Part shown: positions 25,963 through 35,293 of the stretch, one piece after another
Position numbering within the stretch: position 1 is the stretch's first letter
How the letters are laid out: every line of letters starts with the position of its first letter
Assembly (NCBI RefSeq): GCF_003201655.1
Contig: NZ_QJJU01000027.1
Span: 1 to 64,000 of the forward strand
Direction: 5' to 3'
Source of the DNA: Mycolicibacterium moriokaense
Lineage (GTDB): Bacteria > Actinomycetota > Actinomycetes > Mycobacteriales > Mycobacteriaceae
DNA length: 64,000 nucleotides
Position numbers and translations under genes: made by a program
The notes under the pieces: model-generated
The model's input: only the letters and a program-made list of their open reading frames with translations
The model's database searches: none
Told to the model about the DNA's origin: nothing

Positions 25963-26940
25963 ATGACGAACGTGGTGGTGCGGCCGATTCCTTTTGCCTT
26001 CGACGCGTCTGTTCCGTTCCAGTGGCAGCCGGACAACCCCAATTTCGGCGTCCTCTGCAATTCCTTTACGTTCTTCGTGGTGCCGTTCGAGCGCTACATC
26101 GTGGCGACCGTCCGCGAACTGAGCAAGAGCATTAACGACGACGAGGTCGCCGCCGAGGCCGACGCATTCCTCAAGCAGGAGGCGCAGCATGCGTCCGCGC
26201 ACCGCAAGCACATGCTTTCGTTGATCGAAAAGTACCCGGGCCTCGATGAGATCTACGTCAACGTTGGCAAGATGTTTGACGCGCAGTGGACACAAAAGCC
26301 GCTGGAGTACCACCTGGCGTACATCGCCAACATCGAGGCCACGTTCACTCCGCTGATGAAGGTGTTTCTCGACAACCGGGAGTCGCTGTTCGCCGGCGGC
26401 GATCGACGCGTGGCGTCACTGATGATGTGGCATTTCGTCGAGGAGATCGAGCACCGCAGTTCCGCACTGATCCTGAGCCGTTACGTGACGCCCAACCCCT
26501 GGTATCGCGTCAAGCGCGCGAAGACGATGTTCGGCCATGTGAACGACGTGATGATGGAGATCGTCAGGGGCTTCGACAAGCACGTTCCGCTCGAGGATCG
26601 CGGGGTTTGCGCGGTAGCAGCGCTCACCAGTGGTCTCTTCGCCGGGGAACTCAAGCGCCGGTTGCCGTTCGTTTCTCCATCGGTGGGCGGCGACGGAGTG
26701 CCCAGCGTCTTTCATGCTGTGCCCACCAAGACGCTGTTGTCCATGATCTGGCGGCTTGTGCTGTCCCAGGCGCCCACACACGATCCCGCCGATCAACCCC
26801 TGCCCGGGTGGGTCGACTTGTGGATGGGGGAGTACGAGCGCGGTACCGACATGACGACCTTCTACGGGATACCGCCCGCGATGGTCGGTCGGCCGCCGGC
26901 GCCTATTGAGCCCATCATCGGACGCAAGCCGGACTATTAA
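25963..26940 (+). CDS. Predicted metal-dependent hydrolase (PF10118-like, di-iron ferritin-like)
   Basis: A 325-residue helical protein. KQEAQHASAHRKH and EEIEHRSSA give the Glu and His ligands of a two-metal site in a ferritin-like bundle, as in the PF10118 family. The actual reaction is unknown, though some relatives are thought to be oxidases or hydrolases of lipid-like compounds. The ATG at 25963 with GGAAAGG upstream fits. It follows a family A operator and precedes an amidohydrolase by 11 nt, so it heads this operon. Confidence 0.72.
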   Translation: MTNVVVRPIPFAFDASVPFQWQPDNPNFGVLCNSFTFFVVPFERYIVATVRELSKSINDDEVAAEADAFLKQEAQHASAHRKHMLSLIEKYPGLDEIYVNVGKMFDAQWTQKPLEYHLAYIANIEATFTPLMKVFLDNRESLFAGGDRRVASLMMWHFVEEIEHRSSALILSRYVTPNPWYRVKRAKTMFGHVNDVMMEIVRGFDKHVPLEDRGVCAVAALTSGLFAGELKRRLPFVSPSVGGDGVPSVFHAVPTKTLLSMIWRLVLSQAPTHDPADQPLPGWVDLWMGEYERGTDMTTFYGIPPAMVGRPPAPIEPIIGRKPDY

Positions 26941-26951
26941 GGAGACCTTTA

Positions 26952-28703
26952 GTGACCCACGACTTGATCATTCGAGGTGGCACCGTCGTCGACGGTACCG
27001 GTGCCGCACGTCGGACCGCTGATGTTGCAGTCTCCGACGGCATTGTCATCGAAGTCGGCAAGGTAGACGGCCCGGCACGACGGACCATCGATGCCGATGG
27101 GTTGATCGTCACGCCGGGGTTTGTCGACATACACACCCACTACGACGGGCAGGCCAGCTGGGATCCCCACTTGACTCCGTCATGCTGGCACGGCGTGACG
27201 ACCGCGATCGTGGGCAACTGCGGGATCGGCTTCGCTCCGGTGCACGACGACCGGCACGACTGGCTCATCGATGTGATGGAGGGCGTGGAGGATATTCCCG
27301 GAAGCGCGTTATCCGAAGGCATCCAATGGAATTGGGAGACCTTCGGCGAATTCCTCGATGCATTAGAGCGGATGCCCCGTGCGGTCGACATCGGTGCGCA
27401 GCTGCCGCATGCCGCGATCCGTGGCTACGTCATGGGCGACCGAGCACACGATGTCGCCACGGCCGCTGACGTCGACGCGATGCGCGCGATCGTGAAGGAC
27501 GGTTTGATGGCCGGCGCGTTGGGCCTGTCGTTCGGCCGCACCGCCGGACACAAGAGCCGTTCAGGTGAGCCGGTACCCGGAACCTTCTCCGAGGAAGCAG
27601 AACTCAGCGCCTTGATGGCGGCGATGGCGGAGGTCGGTACCGGCGTGTTGCAGGTCGTGCCTGCAGGCGTTGGCGGCGCGGTGGGTGGTGATCAGCGGCA
27701 TTCGATCGATGCCGAAATCGAGTGGATCACCCGGCTGGGTCAGGAACACCGAATTCCATTGACGTTCTTGGCGATGGTCAACGAGGACGACCCACACGAT
27801 TGGCAAACCTGGTTCGCCGCCGTGCACAAGGCCAACGCCGCGGGCGCGCAGATCCGGCCGCAGATCGCCAGCCGGGCGTTCGGAATGCTGATGGGTCACC
27901 AGTCACGGATGAACCCGTTCCGGCATCGACCCAGCTACCGGGCCTTGATGAATCTTGCGTTGGACGAACGCGTCACCAAATTGCGGGATCCGGAGTTGAA
28001 GCGGCGGATACTCGCGGAGGAGCCGGACGACCACTTCGGCCCGTCCGCCGACATGCTCAACGACGACATGTTCGCGCGGGTGTACCCGCTCGGTGATCGG
28101 CTGGACTACGAGCCCGGACCGGAGCAGAGCATCGCCGCGATCGCCACGCGGGAAGGCCGCGAGCCGTGGGAGGTGACCTACGACGTGTTGCTCGGCGCGA
28201 ACGGTCAGGAGTTCCTACTGTTCCCGGTTCTTAACTACGCAGGCAACGATTACGGCCACCTCTACAACATGATGTCGGATCCGGTGACCATTCAGGGATT
28301 GGGTGACGGAGGGGCACACTGCGGGATCGTCTGCGATGCCAGCATGACGACGTACTTGATCTCGCACTGGGTGCGCGACCGCAGCCGCGGTCCGCGCATC
28401 CCGCTGGAGACTGCGGTCCACCGGCTGACCGCCGACGGGGCAGCCTTCTACGGGATGCACGATCGGGGCGTTCTTGCGCCCGGCATGCGCGCCGACATCA
28501 ACCTGATCGATCTGGACAACCTCGGGTTGCACTACCCCGAGCGGGTGCACGATCTTCCCGCTGGCGCCGGCCGCCTGATCCAGCGGTCCACCGGCTACGT
28601 CGAAACGCTGGTCCGGGGTGAGACCATCGTGGCAGACGGCGAGCTGACAGATGCCCGGCCGGGCGGTTTGGTGCGCGGCGGCCAGGCCGTCGCGGCGGCC
28701 TGA
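26952..28703 (+). CDS. Amidohydrolase family 3 protein (N-acyl-D-amino-acid deacylase-like)
   Basis: A 583-residue TIM-barrel hydrolase. LIIRGGTVVDGTGA opens the beta-sandwich domain, and GFVDIHTHYDGQ carries the HxH metal motif. VGNCGIGFAPV is typical of D-aminoacylases. The C-terminus returns to the sandwich domain (GVLAPGMRADINLID). It hydrolyses an amide or cyclic amide-like bond in known relatives; here a ring or ester-like bond in the catabolised compound is also possible. The GTG at 26952 has AAGGAG upstream. Confidence 0.85.
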   Translation: MTHDLIIRGGTVVDGTGAARRTADVAVSDGIVIEVGKVDGPARRTIDADGLIVTPGFVDIHTHYDGQASWDPHLTPSCWHGVTTAIVGNCGIGFAPVHDDRHDWLIDVMEGVEDIPGSALSEGIQWNWETFGEFLDALERMPRAVDIGAQLPHAAIRGYVMGDRAHDVATAADVDAMRAIVKDGLMAGALGLSFGRTAGHKSRSGEPVPGTFSEEAELSALMAAMAEVGTGVLQVVPAGVGGAVGGDQRHSIDAEIEWITRLGQEHRIPLTFLAMVNEDDPHDWQTWFAAVHKANAAGAQIRPQIASRAFGMLMGHQSRMNPFRHRPSYRALMNLALDERVTKLRDPELKRRILAEEPDDHFGPSADMLNDDMFARVYPLGDRLDYEPGPEQSIAAIATREGREPWEVTYDVLLGANGQEFLLFPVLNYAGNDYGHLYNMMSDPVTIQGLGDGGAHCGIVCDASMTTYLISHWVRDRSRGPRIPLETAVHRLTADGAAFYGMHDRGVLAPGMRADINLIDLDNLGLHYPERVHDLPAGAGRLIQRSTGYVETLVRGETIVADGELTDARPGGLVRGGQAVAAA

Positions 28704-28728
28704 ACGCCGGATCGGTAAGCAGGCTGAC

Positions 28729-29508
28729 GTGGAGAAGGTCGTCTACGTCGCGACACGGTCCGCCGATGACGCCGCGCCGGACGCCGCGGCCATCCTGACT
28801 GATGCGCGAGAAGTGTTTGCCGCCAACAGGTTTCGTGGGGTGTCGGTGCATCTTCCCCGGCGCGACGTGGAAGTTGAACGCGACCGGGTGCGGGGGACCG
28901 TACTCACACAGATGAGCGGCGGCGCCGCGGTCCCGCGGTTGGTTGCCGTGGTGTCGTTGTGGGTGGACTGCGCCGACGACCTCTTGGGGGCCGAACAGTT
29001 CCTGGCCGGCTTCTCCCACGAGGTGTCCGGATATGCGGTCACCGAGGCCGTGAGCCGGTGGTGGGCGGGGCCCGACGGCCCGCCAACCCAGGGAGTGAAT
29101 GCCGTGACCCTGATGCGCCGCAACCCCGCGATGACACAGGACCAGTTCCTGCGGCACTGGGCGCAGGTGCACATGCCGATCTCGTTGCGCTACCACCCGC
29201 AGTGGCGGTACATCCGCAATGCCGTCGTCCGGACCGTTGTCGGCGACAAAGAGCGCGCTCCGCACGCGATCGCAGAGGAGGGCTTCGCCACGCCCGGCGA
29301 TCTGATCGACCCGATGAAGTTCTACGGCGTGACCGACGGCACCGACGAGACGCTGGCCGCCAACAAAAAGATTGTGTTCGAGGATGTGCCGGTGTTCCTC
29401 GACGTCTCGGCGACGGCGACATTCGTGACCGAGGAACACGTCATCCGCTCGGCTTGGACGCCGTACGCGGTCTGCGATGTCCGCGAACGGGCCGCCGCCA
29501 CGTCCTGA
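28729..29508 (+). CDS. EthD-domain protein (dimeric alpha/beta barrel)
   Basis: About 259 residues. The region VTLMRRNPAMTQDQFLRHWAQ then VHMPIS is the classic EthD signature (R.....t.eeF..hW...H), and the N-terminal half may hold a second, degenerate copy. EthD proteins are often found near P450 degradation systems and have been seen as small cyclases or decarboxylases. The GTG at 28729 was chosen because the coding character begins here. It lies between the amidohydrolase and an ACAD pair. Confidence 0.7.
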   Translation: MEKVVYVATRSADDAAPDAAAILTDAREVFAANRFRGVSVHLPRRDVEVERDRVRGTVLTQMSGGAAVPRLVAVVSLWVDCADDLLGAEQFLAGFSHEVSGYAVTEAVSRWWAGPDGPPTQGVNAVTLMRRNPAMTQDQFLRHWAQVHMPISLRYHPQWRYIRNAVVRTVVGDKERAPHAIAEEGFATPGDLIDPMKFYGVTDGTDETLAANKKIVFEDVPVFLDVSATATFVTEEHVIRSAWTPYAVCDVRERAAATS

Positions 29509-29539
29509 AACGCGCGTCGCGCGAAGAGAGGTATTCACG

Positions 29540-30700
29540 GTGGATTTCCAATGGGGCGACGAAGAAGCGACGTTTCGGCATGAGCTGCGACAGTTCCTTG
29601 CCGATGAGTTGCCCGACGACTGGGACGATCTGTCGAAGGACGGGCCGGGCAGTGAGGCGCAGGCGGCGTTCTCCAGGCAGTTCTGCGGTCGTCTAGCCGA
29701 AAAAGGTTGGCTGACACCGCATTGGCCCACGGAGTTCGGCGGTGGCGGCAAGGGCGCGTGGTTTCACGCGGTGCTCGGGGAGGAGATGTGGGCGGTTGGG
29801 GAGCCGCGCGGGCCCCAGTACATGAACGTGAACTGGATCGGACCCGCCATCCAGCGGTACGGCACCGCCGAACAGCACAAGCAGCATCTGCCACCCATCT
29901 CCAGCGGATCGGTGCTGTGGTGCCAGGGCTTCTCGGAGCCCGACGCCGGATCGGACCTGGCCGCATTGCGCACGCGCGCGATCCGCGACGGCGACGAGTA
30001 CATCGTGAACGGGCAGAAGCTGTGGACGAGCTACGCCAACCACGCCGACTATTGCTTCCTGCTGGTGCGGACCGACCCGGAAAAGGCTGGCACCAAAGGT
30101 ATTTCGGTGTTGTTGGTGCCGATGTCCACCGAGGGGATCTCCGTGCGCGAGGTGCCGTCTATGGTCGGTGAGCGGTACTTTCACGAGATCTACTTCACCC
30201 AGGTGCGGGTGCCGGTGGACTGCCGGCTGGGTCCGGAGAACGGCGGCTGGCAGGTCGTCACCTTCGCGCTCGCGCAGGAACGTGTGGGCGCTGCCCGCTA
30301 CGCGCGGGCGGCCAGGGTGATCGACGCGCTGGCCGCCGACGCCGCCGAGCTCGGCCGGCTCGACGACCCGCTGCTGCAGGTCCGGCTGGGTGCCGCCCGC
30401 GCCGCGTGCGAGGCCGCGCGGGTACTGGCGTACAAGGTGATCGACCAACGTGACCGTGGCGAACCCCCGGCCCCGGACACCAACGTCGCGCGCGTCGCGA
30501 ACACCCGCGCCGACCTGGCGGTGGCCGACCTCGCCCTGGCCGTGCACGGCGCCGATGCGCTCGAGTACGGCAGCATCGCCGACGCGAACTATCGGCTGGC
30601 CATCACCGCGGGGGTGGCCGTCGGGGCGACCGAGGTGCAGCTGGACCTGATCGCCCGGCGCTTCCTGGCGCTGGACCCCAACGCGAAGGCCCGATCGTGA
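29540..30700 (+). CDS. Acyl-CoA dehydrogenase, large (alpha-type) subunit
   Basis: About 386 residues. FSEPDAGSDLAALRTRA and EYIVNGQKLWTSYA are the substrate-loop and FAD segments, and the C-terminus has EVQLDLIARRFLAL. The GTG at 29540 follows an AGAGAGG purine run. It overlaps the next ACAD gene by 4 nt, in the order alpha then beta, the reverse of the pair at 18103. It desaturates an acyl-CoA with FAD, passing electrons to electron-transfer flavoprotein, which is not encoded here. Confidence 0.87.
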   Translation: MDFQWGDEEATFRHELRQFLADELPDDWDDLSKDGPGSEAQAAFSRQFCGRLAEKGWLTPHWPTEFGGGGKGAWFHAVLGEEMWAVGEPRGPQYMNVNWIGPAIQRYGTAEQHKQHLPPISSGSVLWCQGFSEPDAGSDLAALRTRAIRDGDEYIVNGQKLWTSYANHADYCFLLVRTDPEKAGTKGISVLLVPMSTEGISVREVPSMVGERYFHEIYFTQVRVPVDCRLGPENGGWQVVTFALAQERVGAARYARAARVIDALAADAAELGRLDDPLLQVRLGAARAACEAARVLAYKVIDQRDRGEPPAPDTNVARVANTRADLAVADLALAVHGADALEYGSIADANYRLAITAGVAVGATEVQLDLIARRFLALDPNAKARS

Positions 30701-31641
30701 GCTATTTGTTGAACGAGGATCAGAAGGACATCCTCGGCGGCCTCGGCACCATCCTGGACCGGTTGGCGGGGCCGCAACGCGCGATGGAACTCGGTGTCGG
30801 TGCGCACGACGACAGACTCTGGAGTGCACTGGTCGACAGCGGCTACCTCGGCGTGGGCCGCGGACCCGACACCGGCCCGGTGGAGGCCGCGCTGGTGGCC
30901 GAGGCGATCGCCGCCGCGGGCGGGTTGGTAACGGCGACACCGTCGGCGCTGGTGGCCCCGGCGCTGCTCGACGCCGACGTCGAAGGGCCGATCGCGCTCG
31001 TCGAGCGTGGCGGTTCGCGGCTGGTTCGGTTCGCGCCGGTGGTGCGCACGGTGTTCGGCATCGACGGCGACGAGGTGGTGGTGATCACCGAAATCGCCAG
31101 CGGCGACGTCGACACCGTCAAGAGTACGTTCGGCGTCCCGGTCGGCCGCCTTGCGGAACAGGTGTGGGGCCGCGGTAAACGGCTGGGCACCGGCTCCGGG
31201 GAGCACCTGCGCCGCTGGTGGCAGGTGGCCAACGCGGTGGAGCAGGCCGGTCTGCTGGGCGCGGCGCTACGGCTGACCGTCGACTACGTCAATCACCGCG
31301 AGCAGTTCGGTCACCCCATCGCGCGATTTCAGGCGGTGCGCCACCGGCTCGCCGAATGCGCGGTGCTGGTCGAAGGCGCCCGCTGGCTGGCGTTGGAGGC
31401 GGCGGCGCAGGGTGCCCAGCCCGAAGCCGCGGCGACGGCATGTACCTATGCGACCGCGGCGGCCAAGCACGTCGTAGCAGAAACACACCAGCTGACCGGT
31501 GCCATGGGGTTCACTAAGGAATACGCGCTGCACGTCTACACCACCCGGTCACAGGGGCTGACCCTGGAACTTGGCGGCCTCGACGCGCACAGCCGATCGG
31601 TCAGTACTGCGCGGTGGGGAGCGCTGATGGCGCATGAGTAA
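30697..31641 (+). CDS. Acyl-CoA dehydrogenase, small (beta-type) subunit
   Basis: A 314-residue, shortened ACAD. It has the C-terminal helical part (NHREQFGHPIARFQAVRHRLAE, GAMGFTKEYALHVY) but no EPxxGSD loop. It is the likely non-catalytic partner of the preceding gene in an alpha2beta2 enzyme. The GTG start overlaps the partner stop, and its own end overlaps the crotonase gene by 8 nt. Confidence 0.82.
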   Translation: MSYLLNEDQKDILGGLGTILDRLAGPQRAMELGVGAHDDRLWSALVDSGYLGVGRGPDTGPVEAALVAEAIAAAGGLVTATPSALVAPALLDADVEGPIALVERGGSRLVRFAPVVRTVFGIDGDEVVVITEIASGDVDTVKSTFGVPVGRLAEQVWGRGKRLGTGSGEHLRRWWQVANAVEQAGLLGAALRLTVDYVNHREQFGHPIARFQAVRHRLAECAVLVEGARWLALEAAAQGAQPEAAATACTYATAAAKHVVAETHQLTGAMGFTKEYALHVYTTRSQGLTLELGGLDAHSRSVSTARWGALMAHE

Positions 31642-32416
31642 ACCTGGTGCATCCCTGACCCGCGGGGACGCCGTTCTCACCCTCACGCTGGACCGTGCCG
31701 ACAAGCTCAACGCGATCAACAACGACATCGAGGAGGCGTTGCGTGAAGCGATTGCGACCTTCGGTGCCGATCCCGGCCTGCGGGTCCTGCTGATAGCTGC
31801 CCGCGGCGATTACTTCAGTGCCGGTTTCGACGTTGAACATCGCGTTGATGACGATCACGACCCCAGCGGCATCCTGTTGCGGCGCCGCTACCGCGAATTA
31901 CACGACCTGTTCGACCTTTTCGAGCAAGTGGAGAAGCCTGTGGTGGTGGCCGCCCATGGGCCGTGTCTTGGCGGCGCGCTGGAGTTCGCGCTGTCCTGTG
32001 ATTTTCGTTTGGCGGCGACGCCGGCGCGGTTCGGCCTGCCGGAGATCAAGTTGGGTGTGTTGCCGGGTAGCGGTGGCACGAGCCGGTTAACGCGTACGGT
32101 CGGTCCGGCTTGGGCCCGGTGGCTGGTCATGGCGGGCCAGCAGGTCACCGCTGAGGAAGCGTTGCGGATGGGCTTGGTGCACGCCGTCTACCCCGCGGAA
32201 TCGTTCGCCGATGACGTGGCTGTCTTCATCGACCGCATGGCCGCGCTACCCGGTGAGGCCGTCGGCTTGGCCAAGATTGCGATTGACCTCGCCGATCGAC
32301 TGGACCGGGGGTCGGGCCGTGATCTGGAACGAGTCGCCAACACGGTGTTGATGACCAGCCAAGATCACCGCGACCGCGTCAATGCCCTCAAGAAGCGCCT
32401 CGCGCAGGAGCGCTGA
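31634..32416 (+). CDS. Enoyl-CoA hydratase (both catalytic Glu present)
   Basis: A 260-residue crotonase. GDYFSAGFDVE and HGPCLGGALEFALSCD form the oxyanion hole. The glutamates aligning with those of rat crotonase are both present, in GALEFAL and GLPEIKLG. It should add water to the enoyl-CoA made by the ACAD pair just upstream. This is the only one of the three crotonase-fold proteins in the window with a standard active site. It ends the operon; a family A operator follows. Confidence 0.88.
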   Translation: MSKPGASLTRGDAVLTLTLDRADKLNAINNDIEEALREAIATFGADPGLRVLLIAARGDYFSAGFDVEHRVDDDHDPSGILLRRRYRELHDLFDLFEQVEKPVVVAAHGPCLGGALEFALSCDFRLAATPARFGLPEIKLGVLPGSGGTSRLTRTVGPAWARWLVMAGQQVTAEEALRMGLVHAVYPAESFADDVAVFIDRMAALPGEAVGLAKIAIDLADRLDRGSGRDLERVANTVLMTSQDHRDRVNALKKRLAQER

Positions 32417-32458
32417 GTCGTCGCTCGGTGCGCAATCGAGACACTCAGAAACACATCT

Positions 32459-32471
32459 TGTACGCTGTAAA
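32459..32471. promoter_or_regulatory. Family A operator (upstream of amidohydrolase/P450 operon)
   Basis: TGTACGCTGTAAA, one base from the palindrome at 25878. It lies 36 nt before the chosen GTG of the amidohydrolase. Confidence 0.62.
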
Positions 32472-32507
32472 AACGATGTATCTGTTCCGACGACTGATAG
32501 AGAGTTC

Positions 32508-33884
32508 GTGATCACCCCCGGTTCCGAAGCGACACCGGTGTTTCTGCAGCGGCGCTGCACTGATGAGTACGCTCCGCGCGGTTACTCCGCGGCGGATCGA
32601 CGGGTGATCGCACATACCTCGGCGGTGCTCGAGGATGCCGGTGACCGACGCAATGTCCTGGCCACCCGGCTCATTCCCGGTCGGTCCGGTACCGCGGCGG
32701 GGTTGCGCTCACTGAATGAGGAATGGGGTGCGACGTTCTTCGACGTACCTGTCGAAGCCGCGCTCGACGACGAGGCGGCCGCCGAGACCTTCAGCGGTGC
32801 GGAAACGGTGATCGACGTGCAAACGCACTTCCTCGCCGATCGTGGCGTCGACAGCTCGCCGGCCATCGATGAGCTCTACCGCACCTACATGCCGCGCTGG
32901 TGGCACGAGATGGACGATCTGCTGCGCCGTGACCTGGCCGAGTACGTGACCAACGTGTTCCTGGAAACCGAGAACGCCGTCGCCGTGCTCACTTCCGGGC
33001 CAGACACATTGACCAACGTCGAGATGGCCAATGCCCGTCGACTGGTCGACGAGATGGCCGGTCCCGGCCGGCTGCTCAACCACGCCGTGGTGCACGCCGA
33101 GCGACCTGAAGAGATCGAGCAGATGGCTTCGTGGAAGGCCGAATTCGACCCGGTCGGCTGGAAGGTGTACACACCGGGACGGCTGGGGCCTGACGGTTGG
33201 CAGGACGGCTGGATGCTCGACGACGAGGAGCATGGCTTCCCGTTTCTGCAGCGCGCCCGCGAACTCGACGTCAAGTTGGTGTGTGCGCACAAAGGCATCA
33301 GCCTGTTAGTTGACAACGGCTCGCCACGCGACATCGGACCGGCGGCACGTGCGTTCCCCGACCTGAACTTCGTGATCTACCACTCAGGTTACGAGTTCGC
33401 CGAACCAGAGGATCCGGGCGAGGGGCCCTACCGCGACGAAACCGCGCACCTGGGGGTCAACCGACTCTTGCGCTCGGTCGAGGAAGTCGGGCTCGGGCAC
33501 TGCAGCAATGTCTACGCGGAACTGGGCACGACGTGGTTCGCCATGATTCGCAGACCGGTTGAGGCCGCGCACGTCCTCGGCAAGCTGATCTCGTTGCTTG
33601 GCGAGGACAATGTGATCTGGGGCACCGACAGCATCTGGTACGGCGGCGCACAGCCGCTGGTGGATGCGTTCCGCACGTTCCAGATTCCTGACGACATGTG
33701 TGAGAAGTACGGATACGCGCCGCTGACAGATCGGGTCAGGGCAAAGATCCTGGGACTCAACGCCGCCCGGATCTACGGCATCGATGTCCAAGCGGCGGCA
33801 AGGGCCGCAGCGAAGGACGACTTGGCATGGGCGCGTGACCTGGTGGCGCAGCACCGCCGCGGAGAGATTGGGGGATTGCCGTGA
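32508..33884 (+). CDS. Amidohydrolase (PF04909), long variant
   Basis: About 458 residues. After a ~100-residue N-terminal extension, VIDVQTHFLAD gives the first metal motif (xTHF). LVCAHKGISL and VIYHSGYEF hold the metal histidines, and VIWGTDSIWYGG carries the catalytic aspartate. The extension is longer than in the other amidohydrolases of the window. The GTG at 32508 is the first start after the operator; no better ribosome site is seen. It overlaps the ferredoxin gene by 4 nt and leads the amidohydrolase-ferredoxin-P450-crotonase operon. Confidence 0.8.
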   Translation: MITPGSEATPVFLQRRCTDEYAPRGYSAADRRVIAHTSAVLEDAGDRRNVLATRLIPGRSGTAAGLRSLNEEWGATFFDVPVEAALDDEAAAETFSGAETVIDVQTHFLADRGVDSSPAIDELYRTYMPRWWHEMDDLLRRDLAEYVTNVFLETENAVAVLTSGPDTLTNVEMANARRLVDEMAGPGRLLNHAVVHAERPEEIEQMASWKAEFDPVGWKVYTPGRLGPDGWQDGWMLDDEEHGFPFLQRARELDVKLVCAHKGISLLVDNGSPRDIGPAARAFPDLNFVIYHSGYEFAEPEDPGEGPYRDETAHLGVNRLLRSVEEVGLGHCSNVYAELGTTWFAMIRRPVEAAHVLGKLISLLGEDNVIWGTDSIWYGGAQPLVDAFRTFQIPDDMCEKYGYAPLTDRVRAKILGLNAARIYGIDVQAAARAAAKDDLAWARDLVAQHRRGEIGGLP

Positions 33885-34078
33885 GAGTCGAGATCGACGA
33901 AAACGAATGCAGCGGTACAGGCCTGTGCACGCGCGTGTGCGCAGACGTATTCGAACTGCGGAACTTCCTATCGCACATTCGGGTGGATGCCATCCCCCCC
34001 GAACTTGAGGACAAGGTCCAAGAGGCCGCGGACCTCTGCCCCCTCCAGGCGATCCTCGTCACCCACGGTGAGGACTGA
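33881..34078 (+). CDS. Ferredoxin, 3Fe-4S type with Thr at the variable position
   Basis: A 65-residue ferredoxin, likely partner of the P450 that follows three bases later. C10, C16 and C53 are cluster ligands (CSGTGLC, LCPLQAI). The position usually held by His or Cys is T13. There is an additional cysteine, C20, not seen in the other ferredoxin, which could be structural or a rescue ligand. It starts with GTG overlapping the amidohydrolase stop. Confidence 0.87.
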   Translation: MRVEIDENECSGTGLCTRVCADVFELRNFLSHIRVDAIPPELEDKVQEAADLCPLQAILVTHGED

Positions 34079-34081
34079 ATC

Positions 34082-35293
34082 ATGAGCGATTCGCAACCGA
34101 TCGATTACGACCTTTTCAGCGAAGACACCATGGCCGACCCCGCGTTCTACCACCGGATCGCGAGGGTCAACTGCCCGGTACATCGGATGGATCGCGGCGA
34201 TGAACATCCGCTCTACTCGCTGCTGCGATACGAAGACGTGCTCGGACAGCTGCGCAACCCCAAGCTGTGGTCGAGTCGCTTCGGCCAGTCGCCCCAGTAC
34301 TGCGAGGAAGGTGGATTGCGTAGCGATCCCCCGGTGCACACGGTGTATCGACGGCTGCTCAATCCGATTTTCAAGGCGGGTCGGATCAACGGCATGGAGG
34401 ACACGATCTCAGAACTGGCCAACGGGCTGGTCGACAAGATGATCGATAGCGGCGAAGGTAACCTTTATACCGACTTCGCCGCGGTGCTGCCGGTCCATGT
34501 GATGGCCGAGCTGTTGGGAGTCGACCCCGATCGATGGTCGGACTTTCGGAGTTGGTCGTCTGAATTCGTTGCGGCGGTTGGGTCCGGCGACCCGGAGCGT
34601 GAAGCGGCGGCGCGGGCACCGATCTACACCTACTTCACAGAACTGTTGGGTGAACGCCGCAAGCTGCTCGCCAGGGCGCCGGAGGAGTCGCCGGACGACG
34701 TGCTCGACATCCTGCTCACCACCGAGCATCCCGAAGGCAGGCCGTATTGCGACGAGGAAATCCTGCCGCTGACTCTGCTGCTGTTGGTGGGTGGCACCGA
34801 CACCACGACGTTCACGTTGACCAACTGCATGTATCGGCTGCTGGAACGCCCTGCGCTGTGGCACCAGGTGACGTCCGATATCTCGTTGTGCGCCAACGCG
34901 ATCGAGGAGAGCCTGCGGTTCGACTCCCCGGTGATCGGGACGTTCCGCACCAATACCGAAGAAGTGACCATCGGCGGGGTCACCATTCCAGAAGGGTCCA
35001 AGGTGCGGGCGACGTTTGGGTCGGCCAACCGCGACGAGCAGGTGTGGGAGGATCCGGACACGTTCCGGCTCGACCGCGACCTCGCGGATCAACGCAGCAA
35101 GCACCTGGCCTTCGGCTATGGCACGCATTACTGCGTCGGGGCGCCGTTGGCCAGGGTCGAGGGCAGAGTCGCGCTGGAGACATTGGCCAAGCGGTTGCCG
35201 TCGATGTGGCTGCGCCGCCGCCCGCGCCAGGTGACTTCGTATCAGATTCGCGGTATGTCAGAGGTTCTCGTCGGATGGAACGAACGCGCATGA
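34082..35293 (+). CDS. Cytochrome P450
   Basis: A 403-residue P450. The I-helix motif is GGTDTT, ExxR is EESLR, and the heme loop FGYGTHYCVG places the heme cysteine at about residue 351. The ferredoxin gene directly upstream is its likely electron donor. It overlaps the next gene by 4 nt (ATGA). It differs clearly from the P450s at 20300 and 58216, so the three probably act on different positions or substrates. Confidence 0.92.
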   Translation: MSDSQPIDYDLFSEDTMADPAFYHRIARVNCPVHRMDRGDEHPLYSLLRYEDVLGQLRNPKLWSSRFGQSPQYCEEGGLRSDPPVHTVYRRLLNPIFKAGRINGMEDTISELANGLVDKMIDSGEGNLYTDFAAVLPVHVMAELLGVDPDRWSDFRSWSSEFVAAVGSGDPEREAAARAPIYTYFTELLGERRKLLARAPEESPDDVLDILLTTEHPEGRPYCDEEILPLTLLLLVGGTDTTTFTLTNCMYRLLERPALWHQVTSDISLCANAIEESLRFDSPVIGTFRTNTEEVTIGGVTIPEGSKVRATFGSANRDEQVWEDPDTFRLDRDLADQRSKHLAFGYGTHYCVGAPLARVEGRVALETLAKRLPSMWLRRRPRQVTSYQIRGMSEVLVGWNERA

